From the NCBI RefSeq assembly GCF_016597815.1, contig NZ_VCHA01000005.1, positions 62,001-126,000 on the forward strand: a DNA stretch of 64,000 bases, read 5' to 3'. The translations under genes were made by a program, and so were the position numbers. The notes beneath the pieces are model-generated. The model worked only from the letters and a program-made list of their open reading frames with translations, was not told the DNA's origin and did no database searches. The stretch is from Marinobacter sp. DY40_1A1 (GTDB lineage Bacteria; Pseudomonadota; Gammaproteobacteria; Pseudomonadales; Oleiphilaceae). This document shows, piece by piece, positions 44,236 through 55,453 of this stretch (position 1 is its first letter; each line of letters opens with the position of its first letter).

Positions 44236-46014
44236 TTAGTAGCCCATGGCCGAAGACGTGCTGCGCCTCGGGTCTGCTCCGCCATATAGCGTGCCATCTT
44301 CTCCAATCATAATACTCTGAATGGCACCCATAGCCGAGTTGGTGACCACCTTGTGCCCCCGGCTTTCCAGCAGGCGTATAGTGTCCTTGCTGATACCTTG
44401 TTCAATGCGAATTTCATCCGGCAACCACTGGTGATGTATGCGTGGCGCGTTGACGGCGGTTTGTATATTCATGCCGTGGTCAATCACGTTCATGATCACT
44501 TGCAGGGTTGTAGTGATAATGCGCGAGCCGCCAGGGCTGCCGGTGACCAGAAAGTTGCGGTCACCTTTGCGCACAATGGTGGGCGACATGGAGCTGAGCA
44601 TGCGCTTACCAGGCCCCACTTTGTTTGCTGCGCCGCCAATCAGGCCGTAGGCATTGGGCACGCCCGGCTTGGCGCTGAAATCGTCCATTTCATTGTTGAG
44701 CAGAAAGCCGGCACCTTGTACGGTGATGCCTGAGCCATAACTGAAGTTGATGGTGTAGGTGTTTGATACCGCATTGCCCCACTTATCTACAACCGAAAAA
44801 TGCGTGGTTTCAGGGCTTTCGTAGCTTGCTGGTTGGCCGGGACGAACCTCACTCGCCGGGCGAGCCTTGTCCATCTTGATGCCTTGCCGCAATTCGTCGG
44901 CATAAGATTTACTGGTCAGTCCTTTCAGTGGCACGTCTACATAATCCGTATCGCCCAAATATTCAGAGCGGTCGGCATAGGCCAGCTTCATGGCTTCGGC
45001 CATATAGTGAATCGTATCCGCCGAGTTGTGGCCCAGCTCTGAGATAGGGAAGCCTTCAAGAACATTCAGTATCTGCACAATGTGAGCGCCTCCAGAGGAG
45101 GGCGGTGACATGGAGTAGATATCGTAGCCCCGGTAGTTTCCATGCACAGGGGCGCGCACAGCCGGCTGATAGTTTTCAAGATCCTGTCGGGTAATGAGGC
45201 CGCCGTGCCTTTCCATTTCTTCAACAATCAGCCGTGCAGTTTCCCCTTCGTAAAAACCTTTCACGCCATCATCTGCAATACGCTGCAGGGTGTCTGCCAG
45301 TTCCGGTTGACGAAAACGCTCGCCGGCTTGCCAGGCGGAGCCGTCTTCCTTGTAAAAAGTTGCCTGGGTTGCGGGCCAGCGCTGAAGCCGCTCGCGGGCT
45401 TGTTCAAGACCTTCGCTGAAGCGCTTAGGAACAATAAAACCATCCCGGGCAAGTTTGATTGCCGGTGCCAGTGCCTGCTTCAGGGATATAGTGCCGTGGC
45501 GTTCCAGTGCCAAGGCAAGGCCGGCAACAGTGCCGGGGACGCCCGCAGCCAGATGGGTAAACCGGCTGCGATCCTTGACCACTTCTCCGGATTCATCCTG
45601 ATACATGGCTTCAGTGGCGCCTGAGGGTGCTTTTTCCCGGTAATCTATGGCTTCCGGTTCAGAGCCATCGCCTTTTGAGATCAACATGAAACCACCACCA
45701 CCGATGTTTCCGGATCTTGGCTGGGTGACGGCCAAGGCAAAACCGGCAGTTACAGCGGCATCCACAGCGTTGCCGCCGTTTTTCAGTACGTCCAGAGCTA
45801 CCTCTGTAGCCAGGGTGTGGCTGGTTGCCACCATGCCGTTAGACGCGCTGGCGGGGTAAAAGCGCTCGCCCTCCAGAATGGCCTGGCTGAAAACCGGTGA
45901 TGCCAGAGTTGCAAGGTATACAGTCAGGCTTGCCATCAGGGTGAGTGCGCGTAGCCTGCCTGAGGGTACAGTGAGTCGGGCTTTTCGAATTTGCTGGTGC
46001 GGGCCTCTGTCCAT
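44236..46014 (-). CDS. ggt: Gamma-glutamyltranspeptidase
   Basis: 592-residue exported autoproteolytic hydrolase that removes the gamma-glutamyl group from glutathione in the periplasm. The N-terminal signal (ALTLMASLTVYLATLASPVF) lies near residues 22-44. The large subunit has NGMVATSHTLATEVALDVLK and GGGGFMLI; self-cleavage occurs before the nucleophile Thr in ETTHFSVVDKWGNAVSNTY, and the small subunit has GFLLNNEMDDF, GKRMLSSMSPTIV and GSPGGSRIITT. Family length is usual (about 570-590). The gene diverges from purU; TATAAT at 46049-46054 on the plus strand could be a -10 for purU. Confidence 0.95.
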   Translation of the reverse strand: MDRGPHQQIRKARLTVPSGRLRALTLMASLTVYLATLASPVFSQAILEGERFYPASASNGMVATSHTLATEVALDVLKNGGNAVDAAVTAGFALAVTQPRSGNIGGGGFMLISKGDGSEPEAIDYREKAPSGATEAMYQDESGEVVKDRSRFTHLAAGVPGTVAGLALALERHGTISLKQALAPAIKLARDGFIVPKRFSEGLEQARERLQRWPATQATFYKEDGSAWQAGERFRQPELADTLQRIADDGVKGFYEGETARLIVEEMERHGGLITRQDLENYQPAVRAPVHGNYRGYDIYSMSPPSSGGAHIVQILNVLEGFPISELGHNSADTIHYMAEAMKLAYADRSEYLGDTDYVDVPLKGLTSKSYADELRQGIKMDKARPASEVRPGQPASYESPETTHFSVVDKWGNAVSNTYTINFSYGSGITVQGAGFLLNNEMDDFSAKPGVPNAYGLIGGAANKVGPGKRMLSSMSPTIVRKGDRNFLVTGSPGGSRIITTTLQVIMNVIDHGMNIQTAVNAPRIHHQWLPDEIRIEQGISKDTIRLLESRGHKVVTNSAMGAIQSIMIGEDGTLYGGADPRRSTSSAMGY

Positions 46015-46183
46015 GTCTCCATTCCTCGTTTCTGATGTTCAGATAGGCTATAATAGCCCGTCATTTTATAGGGTGCGTACCGGCTAACCTTGGTTTCTGT
46101 TCGGGTTCCTGTTCGGGCTGCCGTTTCCGGCAAGAGTTTTCGTCGCATCCGCTTTCCCGTTTGTCAGTTAAGGAAAGGCTTTC

Positions 46184-47038
46184 ATGGAGCATACCTACCG
46201 TCTTGTGATTTCCTGCCCCGATGGGGTTGGAATTGTCGCCAAGGTGAGTAATTTTCTGTCCACTTATAATGGCTGGATAACCGAAGCAAGCCACCACTCC
46301 GATACTCACAGTGGTTGGTTTTTCATGCGTCACGAGATCAAAGCCGAGTCTATCCCGTTTGGTCTTGAGCAATTCCGTGCGGCATTTGCGCCGATTGCCC
46401 GGGAATTCGATATGAATTGGCACATCGCCGATTCGGCCCAGCCCAAAAAGGTGGTTCTGATGTGCAGCAAGGAGTCCCACTGCGTGGCCGACCTCCTGTA
46501 CCGCTGGCACAGTAAAGAAATCAACGCCGAAATTGTTGCTGTCATCTCCAATCATGATGATTTGCGCAGTATGGTGGAGTGGCATGGCATTCCATACCAT
46601 CATATTCCGGTGAGCAAGGCTAATCGTGAAGAAGCGTTTGCCCAGGTCGACGAGCTTTTTGAGGGCTACAAAGCCGATGTGGTGGTGCTTGCGCGCTACA
46701 TGCAGATTTTGCCTGCCGAGCTTTGTGCAAAGTACTCAGGCAAGGTGATCAATATTCATCACAGCTTTCTGCCGTCCTTTGCCGGGGCACGTCCCTATCA
46801 CCAGGCATACAGCCGCGGCGTGAAGCTGATCGGCGCTACCTGCCATTACGTGACTCAGGACCTTGATGAAGGGCCGATTATTGAGCAGGACGTTATTCGC
46901 ATCAATCACAGCGACACCATCGAAGACATGGTGCGTCTGGGTAAGGATGTAGAGAAAAATGTTCTCGCACGGGGATTGCGCTCTCATATCGAAGATCGCG
47001 TGATTACCCACGAAAACAAGACTGTAGTATTTGATTAA
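46184..47038 (+). CDS. purU: Formyltetrahydrofolate deformylase
   Basis: Hydrolyses 10-formyl-THF to formate and THF, balancing one-carbon pools and feeding PurT. 284 residues: an N-terminal ACT domain (YRLVISCPDGVGIVAKVSN, residues 5-80), then a formyltransferase-like domain with the catalytic Asn and His in SNHDDLRSMVEWHGIPYHHI, GKVINIHHSFLPSFAGARPY and the Asp in DLDEGPII. AGGAAAGG precedes the ATG. A 126-base gap separates it from gyrA. Confidence 0.95.
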   Translation: MEHTYRLVISCPDGVGIVAKVSNFLSTYNGWITEASHHSDTHSGWFFMRHEIKAESIPFGLEQFRAAFAPIAREFDMNWHIADSAQPKKVVLMCSKESHCVADLLYRWHSKEINAEIVAVISNHDDLRSMVEWHGIPYHHIPVSKANREEAFAQVDELFEGYKADVVVLARYMQILPAELCAKYSGKVINIHHSFLPSFAGARPYHQAYSRGVKLIGATCHYVTQDLDEGPIIEQDVIRINHSDTIEDMVRLGKDVEKNVLARGLRSHIEDRVITHENKTVVFD

Positions 47039-47164
47039 GGCTGACGCACAGTTGCCCCCAGCAGGGTGCGACTGTGGTAGAGTTGGCGGTTTGACGAAGA
47101 ATAATTATGGGGCCGGGAAGCGGCCCTGAAACGACTTCCAGATAACGCAAAGGAACCTTTCTCG

Positions 47165-49813
47165 ATGGGTGAATTAGCCAAAGAGATCCTGCCGGTCAAT
47201 ATTGAAGACGAACTGAAGCAGTCTTACCTCGATTACGCCATGAGCGTAATTGTCGGGCGAGCACTTCCTGACGTGCGGGATGGCCTCAAGCCGGTTCACC
47301 GTCGTGTTCTGTTCGCTATGTCCGAACTGAACAACGACTGGAACAAGGCCTACAAGAAGTCTGCCCGTGTGGTGGGTGATGTTATTGGTAAATACCACCC
47401 GCATGGTGACTCTGCTGTTTACGACACCATCGTTCGTATGGCCCAGCCTTTCTCTCTGCGGTATCCGCTGGTAGATGGCCAGGGCAACTTTGGTTCTATC
47501 GACGGTGATAACGCGGCAGCCATGCGTTACACCGAAATCCGCATGAAAAAAATTGCACACTCGTTGCTGGCGGATCTCGAGAAAGAAACCGTAGATTTTG
47601 TTGATAACTACGACGGCACAGAGCGCATTCCTGAAGTTATGCCTACCCGGGTTCCTAACCTGCTGGTGAACGGCTCTTCCGGTATCGCTGTAGGCATGGC
47701 GACCAATATTCCGCCCCACAACCTGACCGAAGTGGTTAATGGTTGTTTGGCGCTGATTGATAATCCGGATCTCACCTGCGATGAACTGATGGAGTTCATT
47801 CCGGGCCCGGATTTCCCGACAGAAGGTATCATCAACGGCCGTGCCGGCATTGTTGAAGCCTATCGTACCGGTCGTGGCCGCATCTACATTCGCGCCCGCC
47901 ACGAAATCGAAACCGATAAGAAAACCAATCGTGACGCCATTATTATCACCGAGCTGCCGTATCAGCTGAACAAAGCTCGCCTGATCGAAAAGATCGCTGA
48001 GCTGGTGAAGGAAAAGCGGCTGGAAGGCATCACCGAGCTGCGGGATGAGTCCAACAAGGAAGGTATTCGGATCTTTATAGAGCTGCGCCGTGGTGAAAAC
48101 CCGGAGGTTGTGGTCAACAACCTGTTCAAGCACACCCAGCTGCAGACGGTATTCGGTATCAACATGGTTGCGCTGATCAACGGCGAGCCAAGAATACTTA
48201 ACCTTAAAGAAATGCTGGATGCGTTCGTGCGCCACCGCCGTGAAGTGGTCACTCGCCGTACTATCTTTGAGCTGCGTAAAGCCCGTGAGCGTGGCCACAT
48301 ACTTGAAGGCCTGACTGTTGCGCTGGCCAACATCGATGAGATGATCGAGCTGATCAAGGCCTCCCCAAGCTCTGTGGAAGCCAAGGAAAAGCTGATGGCC
48401 CGTGGCTGGGCGCCAGGTGATGTAATGGCGATGCTTGAGCGTGCTGGCGAAGATGCCTGCCGCCCGGACGATCTGCCAGAAATCTATGGCCTGCGCGATG
48501 GCCTGTACTTCATGTCTCCGGAACAGACCCAGGCTATCCTGGATATGCGTCTGCACCGCCTGACGGGCCTGGAAACTGAAAAGCTCCAGAACGAGTACAA
48601 GGAAATCCTGGAAAAAATTGCTGGCCTGCTTGAGATTCTGGCTGATCCTGATCGTTTGATGCAGGTTATCCGTGAAGAGCTGGAAGCCGTAGTAGAAGAG
48701 TTTGGCGATGAGCGTCGCACTGAGATAACTAGCTCACAGCGTGACCTCACAATCGCCGACCTGATTGATGAAGAAGAACTGGTTGTCACCATTTCCCACA
48801 GTGGTTATGCGAAGACTCAGGCAGTAGAAGATTACCAGGCTCAGCGCCGTGGTGGCCGTGGTAAGGCTGCGACCTCCATGAAAGACGAAGATTTCGTTGA
48901 AAAACTTCTGGTGGCCAACTCCCACGATACCATTTTGTGCTTCTCAAACCGGGGCAAGGTGTACTGGTTGCGAGTGTTCGAGATTCCTCGTGCCAGCCGT
49001 GCGTCTCGTGGCCGGCCGATGGTGAACATTCTGCCATTGGATGAAGGTGAGCGTATCACTACATTCCTGCCGGTGCGTGATTACCCCGAGAACCAGTTTG
49101 TTCTGATGGCAACGTCTGCCGGAGTGGTCAAGAAGACGGCTCTGCCCAACTTCTCACGCCCACGCAGCAGTGGCCTGATTGCCTTGTCTCTGGATGAAGG
49201 CGATACATTGATCGGCGCGGCAATAACCGAGGGCGATGCGGAAATCATGCTGTTTTCTTCAGCTGGCAAGGCGGTTCGCTTTAATGAAGAAGCCGTTCGT
49301 CCGCTGAGCAGAACAGCCCGTGGTGTGCGCGGTATCAGAATGCCAGAAGGCCACCAGGTGGTCTCCCTGATCATTCCACAGGAAGGCGGCGTTATTCTGA
49401 CCGCGAGTGAGAATGGTTATGGCAAGCGCACTGCACTTGAAGAGTTCCCAACCTACGGCCGTGGCAGTCAGGGCGTTATTGCCATGCAGTGCTCCGAGCG
49501 TAACGGCAACCTGGTAACGGCACTGCAGCTGTTCGAAGGCGACGAAATGATGCTGATTTCCGACAAGGGCACGCTGGTTCGTACCCGTACGGATGAAGTA
49601 TCGGTTCTCAGTCGGAACACTCAGGGTGTACGTCTGATCAGATTGAGCCAGGAAGACGAGCGCCTGGTCGGTGTGGAGCGGATAGCTGAAACCGACGATG
49701 ACGACATCGAAGATGCTGATGTAGATGTTGAAGATACAGATATCGAAGGCGAAGACGTTTCAACCAACGAAAGCGAAACTAACAGTCCGGAACAGGATGC
49801 TGGCGAGGAATAA
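47165..49813 (+). CDS. gyrA: DNA gyrase subunit A
   Basis: Breakage-reunion subunit of the A2B2 gyrase. 882 residues, normal length. Catalytic Tyr122 in [11 protein letters not shown], with numbering identical to E. coli. The quinolone-resistance region reads [13 protein letters not shown] with Ser83 and Asp87, the quinolone-susceptible residues. The C-terminal beta-pinwheel carries the GyrA box QRRGGRG near residue 560. It ends in a very acidic tail ([19 protein letters not shown]), which modulates DNA wrapping in other gyrases. AAGGAACC precedes the ATG. Confidence 0.97.
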   Translation: MGELAKEILPVNIEDELKQSYLDYAMSVIVGRALPDVRDGLKPVHRRVLFAMSELNNDWNKAYKKSARVVGDVIGKYHPHGDSAVYDTIVRMAQPFSLRYPLVDGQGNFGSIDGDNAAAMRYTEIRMKKIAHSLLADLEKETVDFVDNYDGTERIPEVMPTRVPNLLVNGSSGIAVGMATNIPPHNLTEVVNGCLALIDNPDLTCDELMEFIPGPDFPTEGIINGRAGIVEAYRTGRGRIYIRARHEIETDKKTNRDAIIITELPYQLNKARLIEKIAELVKEKRLEGITELRDESNKEGIRIFIELRRGENPEVVVNNLFKHTQLQTVFGINMVALINGEPRILNLKEMLDAFVRHRREVVTRRTIFELRKARERGHILEGLTVALANIDEMIELIKASPSSVEAKEKLMARGWAPGDVMAMLERAGEDACRPDDLPEIYGLRDGLYFMSPEQTQAILDMRLHRLTGLETEKLQNEYKEILEKIAGLLEILADPDRLMQVIREELEAVVEEFGDERRTEITSSQRDLTIADLIDEEELVVTISHSGYAKTQAVEDYQAQRRGGRGKAATSMKDEDFVEKLLVANSHDTILCFSNRGKVYWLRVFEIPRASRASRGRPMVNILPLDEGERITTFLPVRDYPENQFVLMATSAGVVKKTALPNFSRPRSSGLIALSLDEGDTLIGAAITEGDAEIMLFSSAGKAVRFNEEAVRPLSRTARGVRGIRMPEGHQVVSLIIPQEGGVILTASENGYGKRTALEEFPTYGRGSQGVIAMQCSERNGNLVTALQLFEGDEMMLISDKGTLVRTRTDEVSVLSRNTQGVRLIRLSQEDERLVGVERIAETDDDDIEDADVDVEDTDIEGEDVSTNESETNSPEQDAGEE

Positions 49814-49863
49814 GCCAGCACTGCCGAACACCGAATCCGCAAGACGTGAGAGACCACAGGAAC

Positions 49864-50946
49864 ATGAGCAGGGCGTATAACTTTTGTGCAGGTCCGGCAA
49901 CCTTGCCGGAAAGTGTGCTGGCACAGGCACGGGATGAAATGCTGGACTGGCGTGGCACAGGCATGTCCGTAATGGAGATGAGCCACCGTAGTGATGCGTT
50001 CGTTGAGATCGCCGAAACTGCTGAGCGAGACTTGCGTGAATTGGCTGGTGTATCAGATGATTACGCCGTACTTTTCATGCAGGGTGGAGCATCAAGCCAG
50101 TTCTCCACGATTGCTCTGAACCTGCTTGGTGACAAAACGTCTGCGGATTATGTAAATACTGGAATCTGGTCGAAAAAGGCCATTGATGAAGCCAGACGCT
50201 ACGCCGGTGTGAATGTGGTTGCGAGCTCGGAAGAGGGCGGCTTCGTCAGCATTCCTGATCAAGCCACCTGGCAGACCAGTGCCGATGCCGCATACCTGCA
50301 TTACACCCCCAACGAAACTATCGGTGGACTGGAGTTTGATTTTGTTCCCGATAGCGCCGGCGTTCCATTGGTGGCAGACATGTCTTCTACCATGCTTTCG
50401 CGCCCGGTAGATGTTTCAAAGTTTGGTCTTATCTACGCAGGTGCCCAGAAAAACATAGGCCCCTCCGGCCTGGTTGTTGTCATTATCCGGAAAGACCTCC
50501 TTGGCAAAGCCCGCAAGGACACGCCAACCATGATGAATTATCAGGTGATTGCGGATAACGGCTCCATGTACAACACGCCTGCAACATACTCCTGGTATCT
50601 TGCGGGGCTGGTTTTCAAGTGGTTGAAAGCCCAGGGCGGCGTAACTGCCATGGGCGAGACAAACCGCAGGAAAGCAGAAAAGCTGTACGGCTTTATTGAT
50701 GCTAATGAGTTTTACGCCAACCCAATCGACCCACGCTTCCGTTCCTGGATGAACATTCCCTTCACCCTTCAGGATGACGCCCTCAACGGTGCTTTCCTTA
50801 AAGGAGCCGATGCGCGGGGCTTGTTGAATCTGGCAGGGCACCGCTCGGTGGGAGGTATGCGTGCCAGTATCTATAACGCCATGCCTGAAGCAGGCGTAGA
50901 TGCCTTGATCCAGTACATGACTGAATTTGCGAAGGAGCGGGGCTGA
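49864..50946 (+). CDS. serC: Phosphoserine aminotransferase
   Basis: PLP enzyme interconverting 3-phosphohydroxypyruvate and phosphoserine, also used in PLP synthesis. 360 residues from the ATG at 49864 (a GTG/ATG frame at 49846 adds only six residues). SRAYNFCAGPATLPESVL opens the fold; GTGMSVMEMSHRS is typical; the PLP Lys lies in LIYAGAQKNIGPSGL. Starts 50 bases after gyrA; pheA follows after 2 bases, so serC-pheA-hisC-tyrA/aroA-cmk appear co-transcribed. Confidence 0.95.
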   Translation: MSRAYNFCAGPATLPESVLAQARDEMLDWRGTGMSVMEMSHRSDAFVEIAETAERDLRELAGVSDDYAVLFMQGGASSQFSTIALNLLGDKTSADYVNTGIWSKKAIDEARRYAGVNVVASSEEGGFVSIPDQATWQTSADAAYLHYTPNETIGGLEFDFVPDSAGVPLVADMSSTMLSRPVDVSKFGLIYAGAQKNIGPSGLVVVIIRKDLLGKARKDTPTMMNYQVIADNGSMYNTPATYSWYLAGLVFKWLKAQGGVTAMGETNRRKAEKLYGFIDANEFYANPIDPRFRSWMNIPFTLQDDALNGAFLKGADARGLLNLAGHRSVGGMRASIYNAMPEAGVDALIQYMTEFAKERG

Positions 50947-50948
50947 TC

Positions 50949-52046
50949 ATGAGTGATGAGCAGACTCGCTTAGGAGAATTACGGGTAGAAATAGACAGCC
51001 TTGATCAGCAGATTATGGAGTTGATCAGTGCTCGTGCGAAATGCGCACAGGAAGTGGCCCATGTAAAAATGGATGCCAACCCTGGGGAGGATGTGTTTTT
51101 TTATCGCCCGGAGCGTGAAGCCCAGGTGCTGCGCCGTATCAAGGAGGCCAACCCCGGCCCATTGCCAGATGAAGAAATGGCGAGACTATTCCGGGAAATC
51201 ATGTCGGCTTGCCTGGCGCTGGAAAAGCCCATGCATATTGCCTTTTTGGGTCCTATCGGCACTTTTACCCAAGCTGCAGCGCTCAAGCATTTCGGTCACT
51301 CAGTAGTGAGTGTGCCTTTGCCGGCGATTGATGCGGTTTTCCGCGAGGTAGAATCCGGAGCTGCTCATTATGGCGTTGTGCCAGTTGAGAACTCCACGGA
51401 AGGCATGATCAACCACACCCTTGATATGTTCATGACATCTCCGTTGAAAATTTGCGGTGAGGTGCAGTTGAGAATTCACCACCATCTGATGGTGTCGCCG
51501 GAATTCCGGGATCAGGAAATTACCCGCATATACTCCCATCAGCAGTCTTTTGCCCAGTGTCGCCAGTGGTTGGATACCCATCGCTACGGGATTGAACGGG
51601 TAACCGTTTCCAGCAATGCTGAGGCGGCTCGCCGTGCAGCCAAAGAGCCGGGTACAGCAGCAATTGCTGGCGATATGGCCGCAGAGCTCTATGGCCTGGA
51701 AAAACTGGCGAACAGCATTGAGGACCGGCCGGACAATACCACCCGGTTCCTGATTATTGGCCGCGAAGATGTCCCTGCTAGCGGGCACGACAAATCATCC
51801 ATTCTTGTCTCCATGAGAAACAAGCCGGGCGCTTTGTATCAACTGCTTGAGCCGTTTCACAGTCATGGTATCAGCCTCACGCGGATTGAAACCCGGCCGT
51901 CACCAAGTGGCACATGGGCCTATGTGTTCTACATCGATTTTGAAGGCCACATGAGCGATGAGCAGGCTCGCAAAGTGCTTGCCGAGGTAGACGAAGAAGC
52001 CGTCGAGCTCAAGCGCCTGGGTTCCTATCCCATCGGTGTTCTTTAG
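50949..52046 (+). CDS. pheA: Bifunctional chorismate mutase / prephenate dehydratase
   Basis: P-protein making phenylpyruvate from chorismate. 365 residues: AroQ chorismate mutase (1-90; RLGELRVEIDSLDQQIMELI, Arg and Lys of the active site in ARAKCAQEVAHVK), prephenate dehydratase (95-275; IAFLGPIGTFTQAAALKHF, GVVPVENSTEGM, TTRFLIIG) and a C-terminal ACT domain (KSSILVSMRNKPGALYQLL; SLTRIETRPS) for Phe feedback inhibition. The ribosome-binding GGAG lies in the last codons of serC. Confidence 0.96.
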   Translation: MSDEQTRLGELRVEIDSLDQQIMELISARAKCAQEVAHVKMDANPGEDVFFYRPEREAQVLRRIKEANPGPLPDEEMARLFREIMSACLALEKPMHIAFLGPIGTFTQAAALKHFGHSVVSVPLPAIDAVFREVESGAAHYGVVPVENSTEGMINHTLDMFMTSPLKICGEVQLRIHHHLMVSPEFRDQEITRIYSHQQSFAQCRQWLDTHRYGIERVTVSSNAEAARRAAKEPGTAAIAGDMAAELYGLEKLANSIEDRPDNTTRFLIIGREDVPASGHDKSSILVSMRNKPGALYQLLEPFHSHGISLTRIETRPSPSGTWAYVFYIDFEGHMSDEQARKVLAEVDEEAVELKRLGSYPIGVL

Positions 52047-52068
52047 TAGATAGTTTTAAGGAAGGTAT

Positions 52069-53193
52069 ATGGCCATCGATTATCAGAGCCTTGCGGTAGA
52101 AGGCGTTCAGGCTTTGTCTCCCTATCAGCCGGGCAAGCCAATCAGTGAGCTGGCCCGTGAGCTGGGGCTGGACCCCGCCGAAATTATCAAGCTTGCCAGC
52201 AATGAAAACCCTTTGGGCCCCAGTAAAAAAGCAATTTCAGCGGCCGAAAACGCGCTGAAGGAACTTTGCCTGTATCCCGATGGCAATGGGTTTGAACTGA
52301 AGCAAAAGTTGTCTGCATATCTCGGTGTGAACCCGGGCCAGATTACGCTCGGAAATGGTTCAAATGACGTGCTCGAAGTGATTGCCCGTTGTTTTGCCGG
52401 TGCGGATTCGGAAATTGTATTTTCCCAGTATGCGTTTGCTGTTTATCCAATTGTTACTCAAGCTATTGGCGCCAAAGCGGTTGCCGTGCCGGCCAAAGAC
52501 TGGGGTCACGACCTGGATGCCATGGCGGCGGCAGTCACAGAGCGCACTCGCCTGGTCTTTGTAGCCAACCCGAACAACCCTACGGGCACCGTGCACGATT
52601 CAGACGCGATTGAAGCATTTTTGGGCAAAATTCCGGCCGATGTGTTGGTAGTCCTTGACGAGGCCTACTACGAATACATGACCGGAGAGAAAGACCCGGA
52701 TGGTGTTGCGCTACTAAGCCGTTTCCCCAATTTGATCGTGTGCCGTACCTTTTCCAAAGCCTGGGGCCTTGCTGCTCTGCGCGTTGGTTACAGCATCAGC
52801 TCACCGGCGATTGCCGATATCCTCAACCGCGTGCGCCAGCCTTTCAATGTAAACTCCACTGCTCTTGCGGCCGCCGCCGCGGTGCTGGAGGACACAGATT
52901 ATCTGCAGCGCTCCCGCGCTGCCAACACCGCTGGCCTGAAGCAGTTGCAAGAAGCCTTCGATCAGATGGGTCTTCGGTATATTCCCTCATCGGGGAATTT
53001 TGTGGCCGTTGAAGTGGGGCCGCAAGCTATGGGGGTATATCAGGCATTACTGAGCCACGGAGTCATTGTGCGCCCTGTAACAGGCTACGGCATGCCCAAT
53101 CATCTTCGGGTGTCCGTGGGGTTGCCTGAACAAAACGAACTATTTATCAACGCCCTCGCAAAAGCGTTGGCGGCAGCAGGGCAGGGAGCCTGA
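52069..53193 (+). CDS. hisC: Histidinol-phosphate aminotransferase (HisC2 type)
   Basis: 374-residue PLP enzyme of fold type I. IIKLASNENPLGPSKKA opens the active site, VFVANPNNPTGT and VLDEAYYEYM bind PLP, and FSKAWGLAALRVGYS holds the PLP Lys. Placed between pheA and tyrA, it may serve histidine synthesis and also aromatic transamination, as proposed for hisC2 copies in this context (inference). GGAAGG precedes the ATG. One base separates its stop from the tyrA start. Confidence 0.92.
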   Translation: MAIDYQSLAVEGVQALSPYQPGKPISELARELGLDPAEIIKLASNENPLGPSKKAISAAENALKELCLYPDGNGFELKQKLSAYLGVNPGQITLGNGSNDVLEVIARCFAGADSEIVFSQYAFAVYPIVTQAIGAKAVAVPAKDWGHDLDAMAAAVTERTRLVFVANPNNPTGTVHDSDAIEAFLGKIPADVLVVLDEAYYEYMTGEKDPDGVALLSRFPNLIVCRTFSKAWGLAALRVGYSISSPAIADILNRVRQPFNVNSTALAAAAAVLEDTDYLQRSRAANTAGLKQLQEAFDQMGLRYIPSSGNFVAVEVGPQAMGVYQALLSHGVIVRPVTGYGMPNHLRVSVGLPEQNELFINALAKALAAAGQGA

Positions 53194-53194
53194 G

Positions 53195-55453
53195 GTGCCA
53201 GTGCGCGAGCCGCTATTTCAGCGTGTAGCCATAATCGGGTTGGGCCTGATAGGTGGTTCGTTGGCGAGTGCCATCCGGAAAAACAACCTTGCTCGGGAAG
53301 TGGTTGGGGCGGATCAGCGTAAAGAGGATCTTCTGTTAGGTCAATCGCTGGGTGTAATTGATACGGTTGCGGAAACCACTGCAGAGGCAGTGCGGGGCGC
53401 AGACCTTATCGTACTGGCGGTGCCAGTGCAGGCGACCCGCAAGGTGTTAGAGGAGATACGCCCACACCTTGCAGCAGATGCCATTCTTACTGATGTGGGC
53501 AGTACCAAGTCTGGCTTTGTAAAAGATGTAGAGGCGGTATTTGGTGAGTTTTCGCCTCGCGTTATTCCCGGGCACCCGATTGCGGGATCAGAGCGAAGCG
53601 GCATTCGTGCGGCCAATCCGGATCTGTTCAGCAATCACAAGGTAATACTGACGCCTCCGGATAACGTCAGCGCCCCTCATCTGGAAAGGCTCCAGGCCTT
53701 GTGGGAAGCCTGCGGTGCCACTGTGCTTACCATGTCTGTGGCGTATCACGATGAAGTGTTGGCGGCGACGAGCCACTTGCCCCATCTGATTGCCTTCTCG
53801 CTGGTGGATACACTGGCTGGAGAAGACGAGAACATGGATATTTTCCGGTATGCTGCAGGCGGGTTCCGTGATTTTACCCGCATAGCCGCGAGTGATCCGG
53901 TTATGTGGCACGATATTTTTCTTTCCAACCGCGATGCCGTTCTCCGGGTTATTGACCACTTTACCCAGGATCTGGATCAGCTGCGCACAGCAATAGCGGA
54001 TCAGGACGGCGCCACATTGCTGCGAGTGTTCGGCCGCGCCAAAGCAGCACGCGAACACTTTTCAAAAATGCTTTCAGGACAGGCTTACGTGACAAATAAC
54101 AGTGAAAATCAGGTGACGTTCCGTCTTCAGCCCGGCGGCTCAGTAAATGGCGACATTCGGGTGCCCGGCGATAAATCCATTTCTCATCGCTCGATTATGC
54201 TCGGAGCGCTTGCAGAGGGCATAACTGAGGTAAAAGGTTTCCTCGAAGGAGAGGACAGTCTTGCAACGCTGCAGGCTTTCCGTGACATGGGTGTTGCCAT
54301 CGAAGGGCCGGATAACGGCTTTGTGCGCATTCACGGCGTCGGAATGAACGGCTTGCAGGCGCCTCGTGGGTCAATATACCTCGGCAATTCAGGCACCGGC
54401 ATGCGCTTGTTTGCGGGACTGTTGGCGGCGCAGCCATTTGCGTCCGAACTGACGGGTGATACCAGTCTTTCCGGACGGCCCATGAATCGTGTTGCCGATC
54501 CGTTAAGAGCCATGGGTGCTGTTATTGATACCGCCGAGGGCGGTCGCCCGCCTCTAAAAATTCACGGTACTCAGGATAAGAAGTTAACCGGTATTCATTA
54601 CGATATGCCGGTTGCCAGTGCTCAGGTTAAATCCTGCCTGTTGCTTGCCGGCTTGTATGCCGATGGCACTACGTCTGTTACTGAGCCTGCACCAACGCGG
54701 GATCACACCGAGCGTATGCTGGCGGGCTTTGGCTACAAGGTAGAGCGTGAAGGTCCCACAGCCAGCGTTAAAGGTGGTGGCAAGCTGAAAGCCGGCGTGA
54801 TTGATGTCCCGGCAGATATTTCATCAGCGGCCTTCTTTATGGTTGCCGCGAGCATTGCTCCGAATTCTGATCTGTTACTGCGCCATGTGGGCATGAACCC
54901 GACACGGGTAGGGGTAATTAATATTCTGCGCCAGATGGGTGCCAATATTGAAGTTATGGCCGAGCGTGAAATTGGTGGCGAGCCAGTGGCCGATTTGCGC
55001 GTTCGCTCAGCAGAGCTCAAAGGCATTGATATACCGGTAGACCAGGTGCCCCTGGCCATCGACGAATTCCCGGTGTTGTTTATTGCGGCTGTCTGCGCAA
55101 CTGGCCGTACGGTTCTGACCGGCGCTGAGGAACTTCGGGTAAAGGAAAGTGATCGCATTCAGGTGATGGCTGATGGCCTTGCAACACTTGGGGTGGAAAC
55201 CACGGTTACGGAAGATGGCATTATTATCGAGGGCGGGCAAACCATTAAAGGCGGCTCTGTTTACAGCCATGACGACCATCGCATTGCTATGTCTTTTGCA
55301 GTGGCCTCGTTGCGCGCCACCGAAGAGATCGAAATTAACGGCTGCGCGGTTGTGGCAACATCCTTCCCGGGCTTTGTGGAGCTTGCGAAGGAAACGGGTA
55401 TCCAGATATCCGCCGAGGGGGCCGAAGGCGGCGCTGAACAGGGAGCACATTAA
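53195..55453 (+). CDS. tyrA-aroA: Fused prephenate dehydrogenase / EPSP synthase
   Basis: 752-residue two-enzyme chain. Residues 1-295 are TyrA: NAD-binding [45 protein letters not shown] and an all-helical tail with [14 protein letters not shown]. From about residue 306 comes EPSP synthase (class II-like): [57 protein letters not shown] and KESDRIQVM. One polypeptide thus catalyses both the step before chorismate synthase and the tyrosine branch. The start is GTG at 53195. Its stop overlaps the cmk start (TAATG). Confidence 0.95.
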   Translation: MPVREPLFQRVAIIGLGLIGGSLASAIRKNNLAREVVGADQRKEDLLLGQSLGVIDTVAETTAEAVRGADLIVLAVPVQATRKVLEEIRPHLAADAILTDVGSTKSGFVKDVEAVFGEFSPRVIPGHPIAGSERSGIRAANPDLFSNHKVILTPPDNVSAPHLERLQALWEACGATVLTMSVAYHDEVLAATSHLPHLIAFSLVDTLAGEDENMDIFRYAAGGFRDFTRIAASDPVMWHDIFLSNRDAVLRVIDHFTQDLDQLRTAIADQDGATLLRVFGRAKAAREHFSKMLSGQAYVTNNSENQVTFRLQPGGSVNGDIRVPGDKSISHRSIMLGALAEGITEVKGFLEGEDSLATLQAFRDMGVAIEGPDNGFVRIHGVGMNGLQAPRGSIYLGNSGTGMRLFAGLLAAQPFASELTGDTSLSGRPMNRVADPLRAMGAVIDTAEGGRPPLKIHGTQDKKLTGIHYDMPVASAQVKSCLLLAGLYADGTTSVTEPAPTRDHTERMLAGFGYKVEREGPTASVKGGGKLKAGVIDVPADISSAAFFMVAASIAPNSDLLLRHVGMNPTRVGVINILRQMGANIEVMAEREIGGEPVADLRVRSAELKGIDIPVDQVPLAIDEFPVLFIAAVCATGRTVLTGAEELRVKESDRIQVMADGLATLGVETTVTEDGIIIEGGQTIKGGSVYSHDDHRIAMSFAVASLRATEEIEINGCAVVATSFPGFVELAKETGIQISAEGAEGGAEQGAH

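Noticed and set aside
43959..44306. Longer version of the thiamine-binding-type gene starting inside ggt
   Set aside because: The extra N-terminal part is antisense to the end of ggt, and the internal ATG at 44207 has a much better GGAGG site.
47174..48556. Minus-strand open frame of 460 codons
   Set aside because: Antisense shadow of gyrA with no family resemblance.
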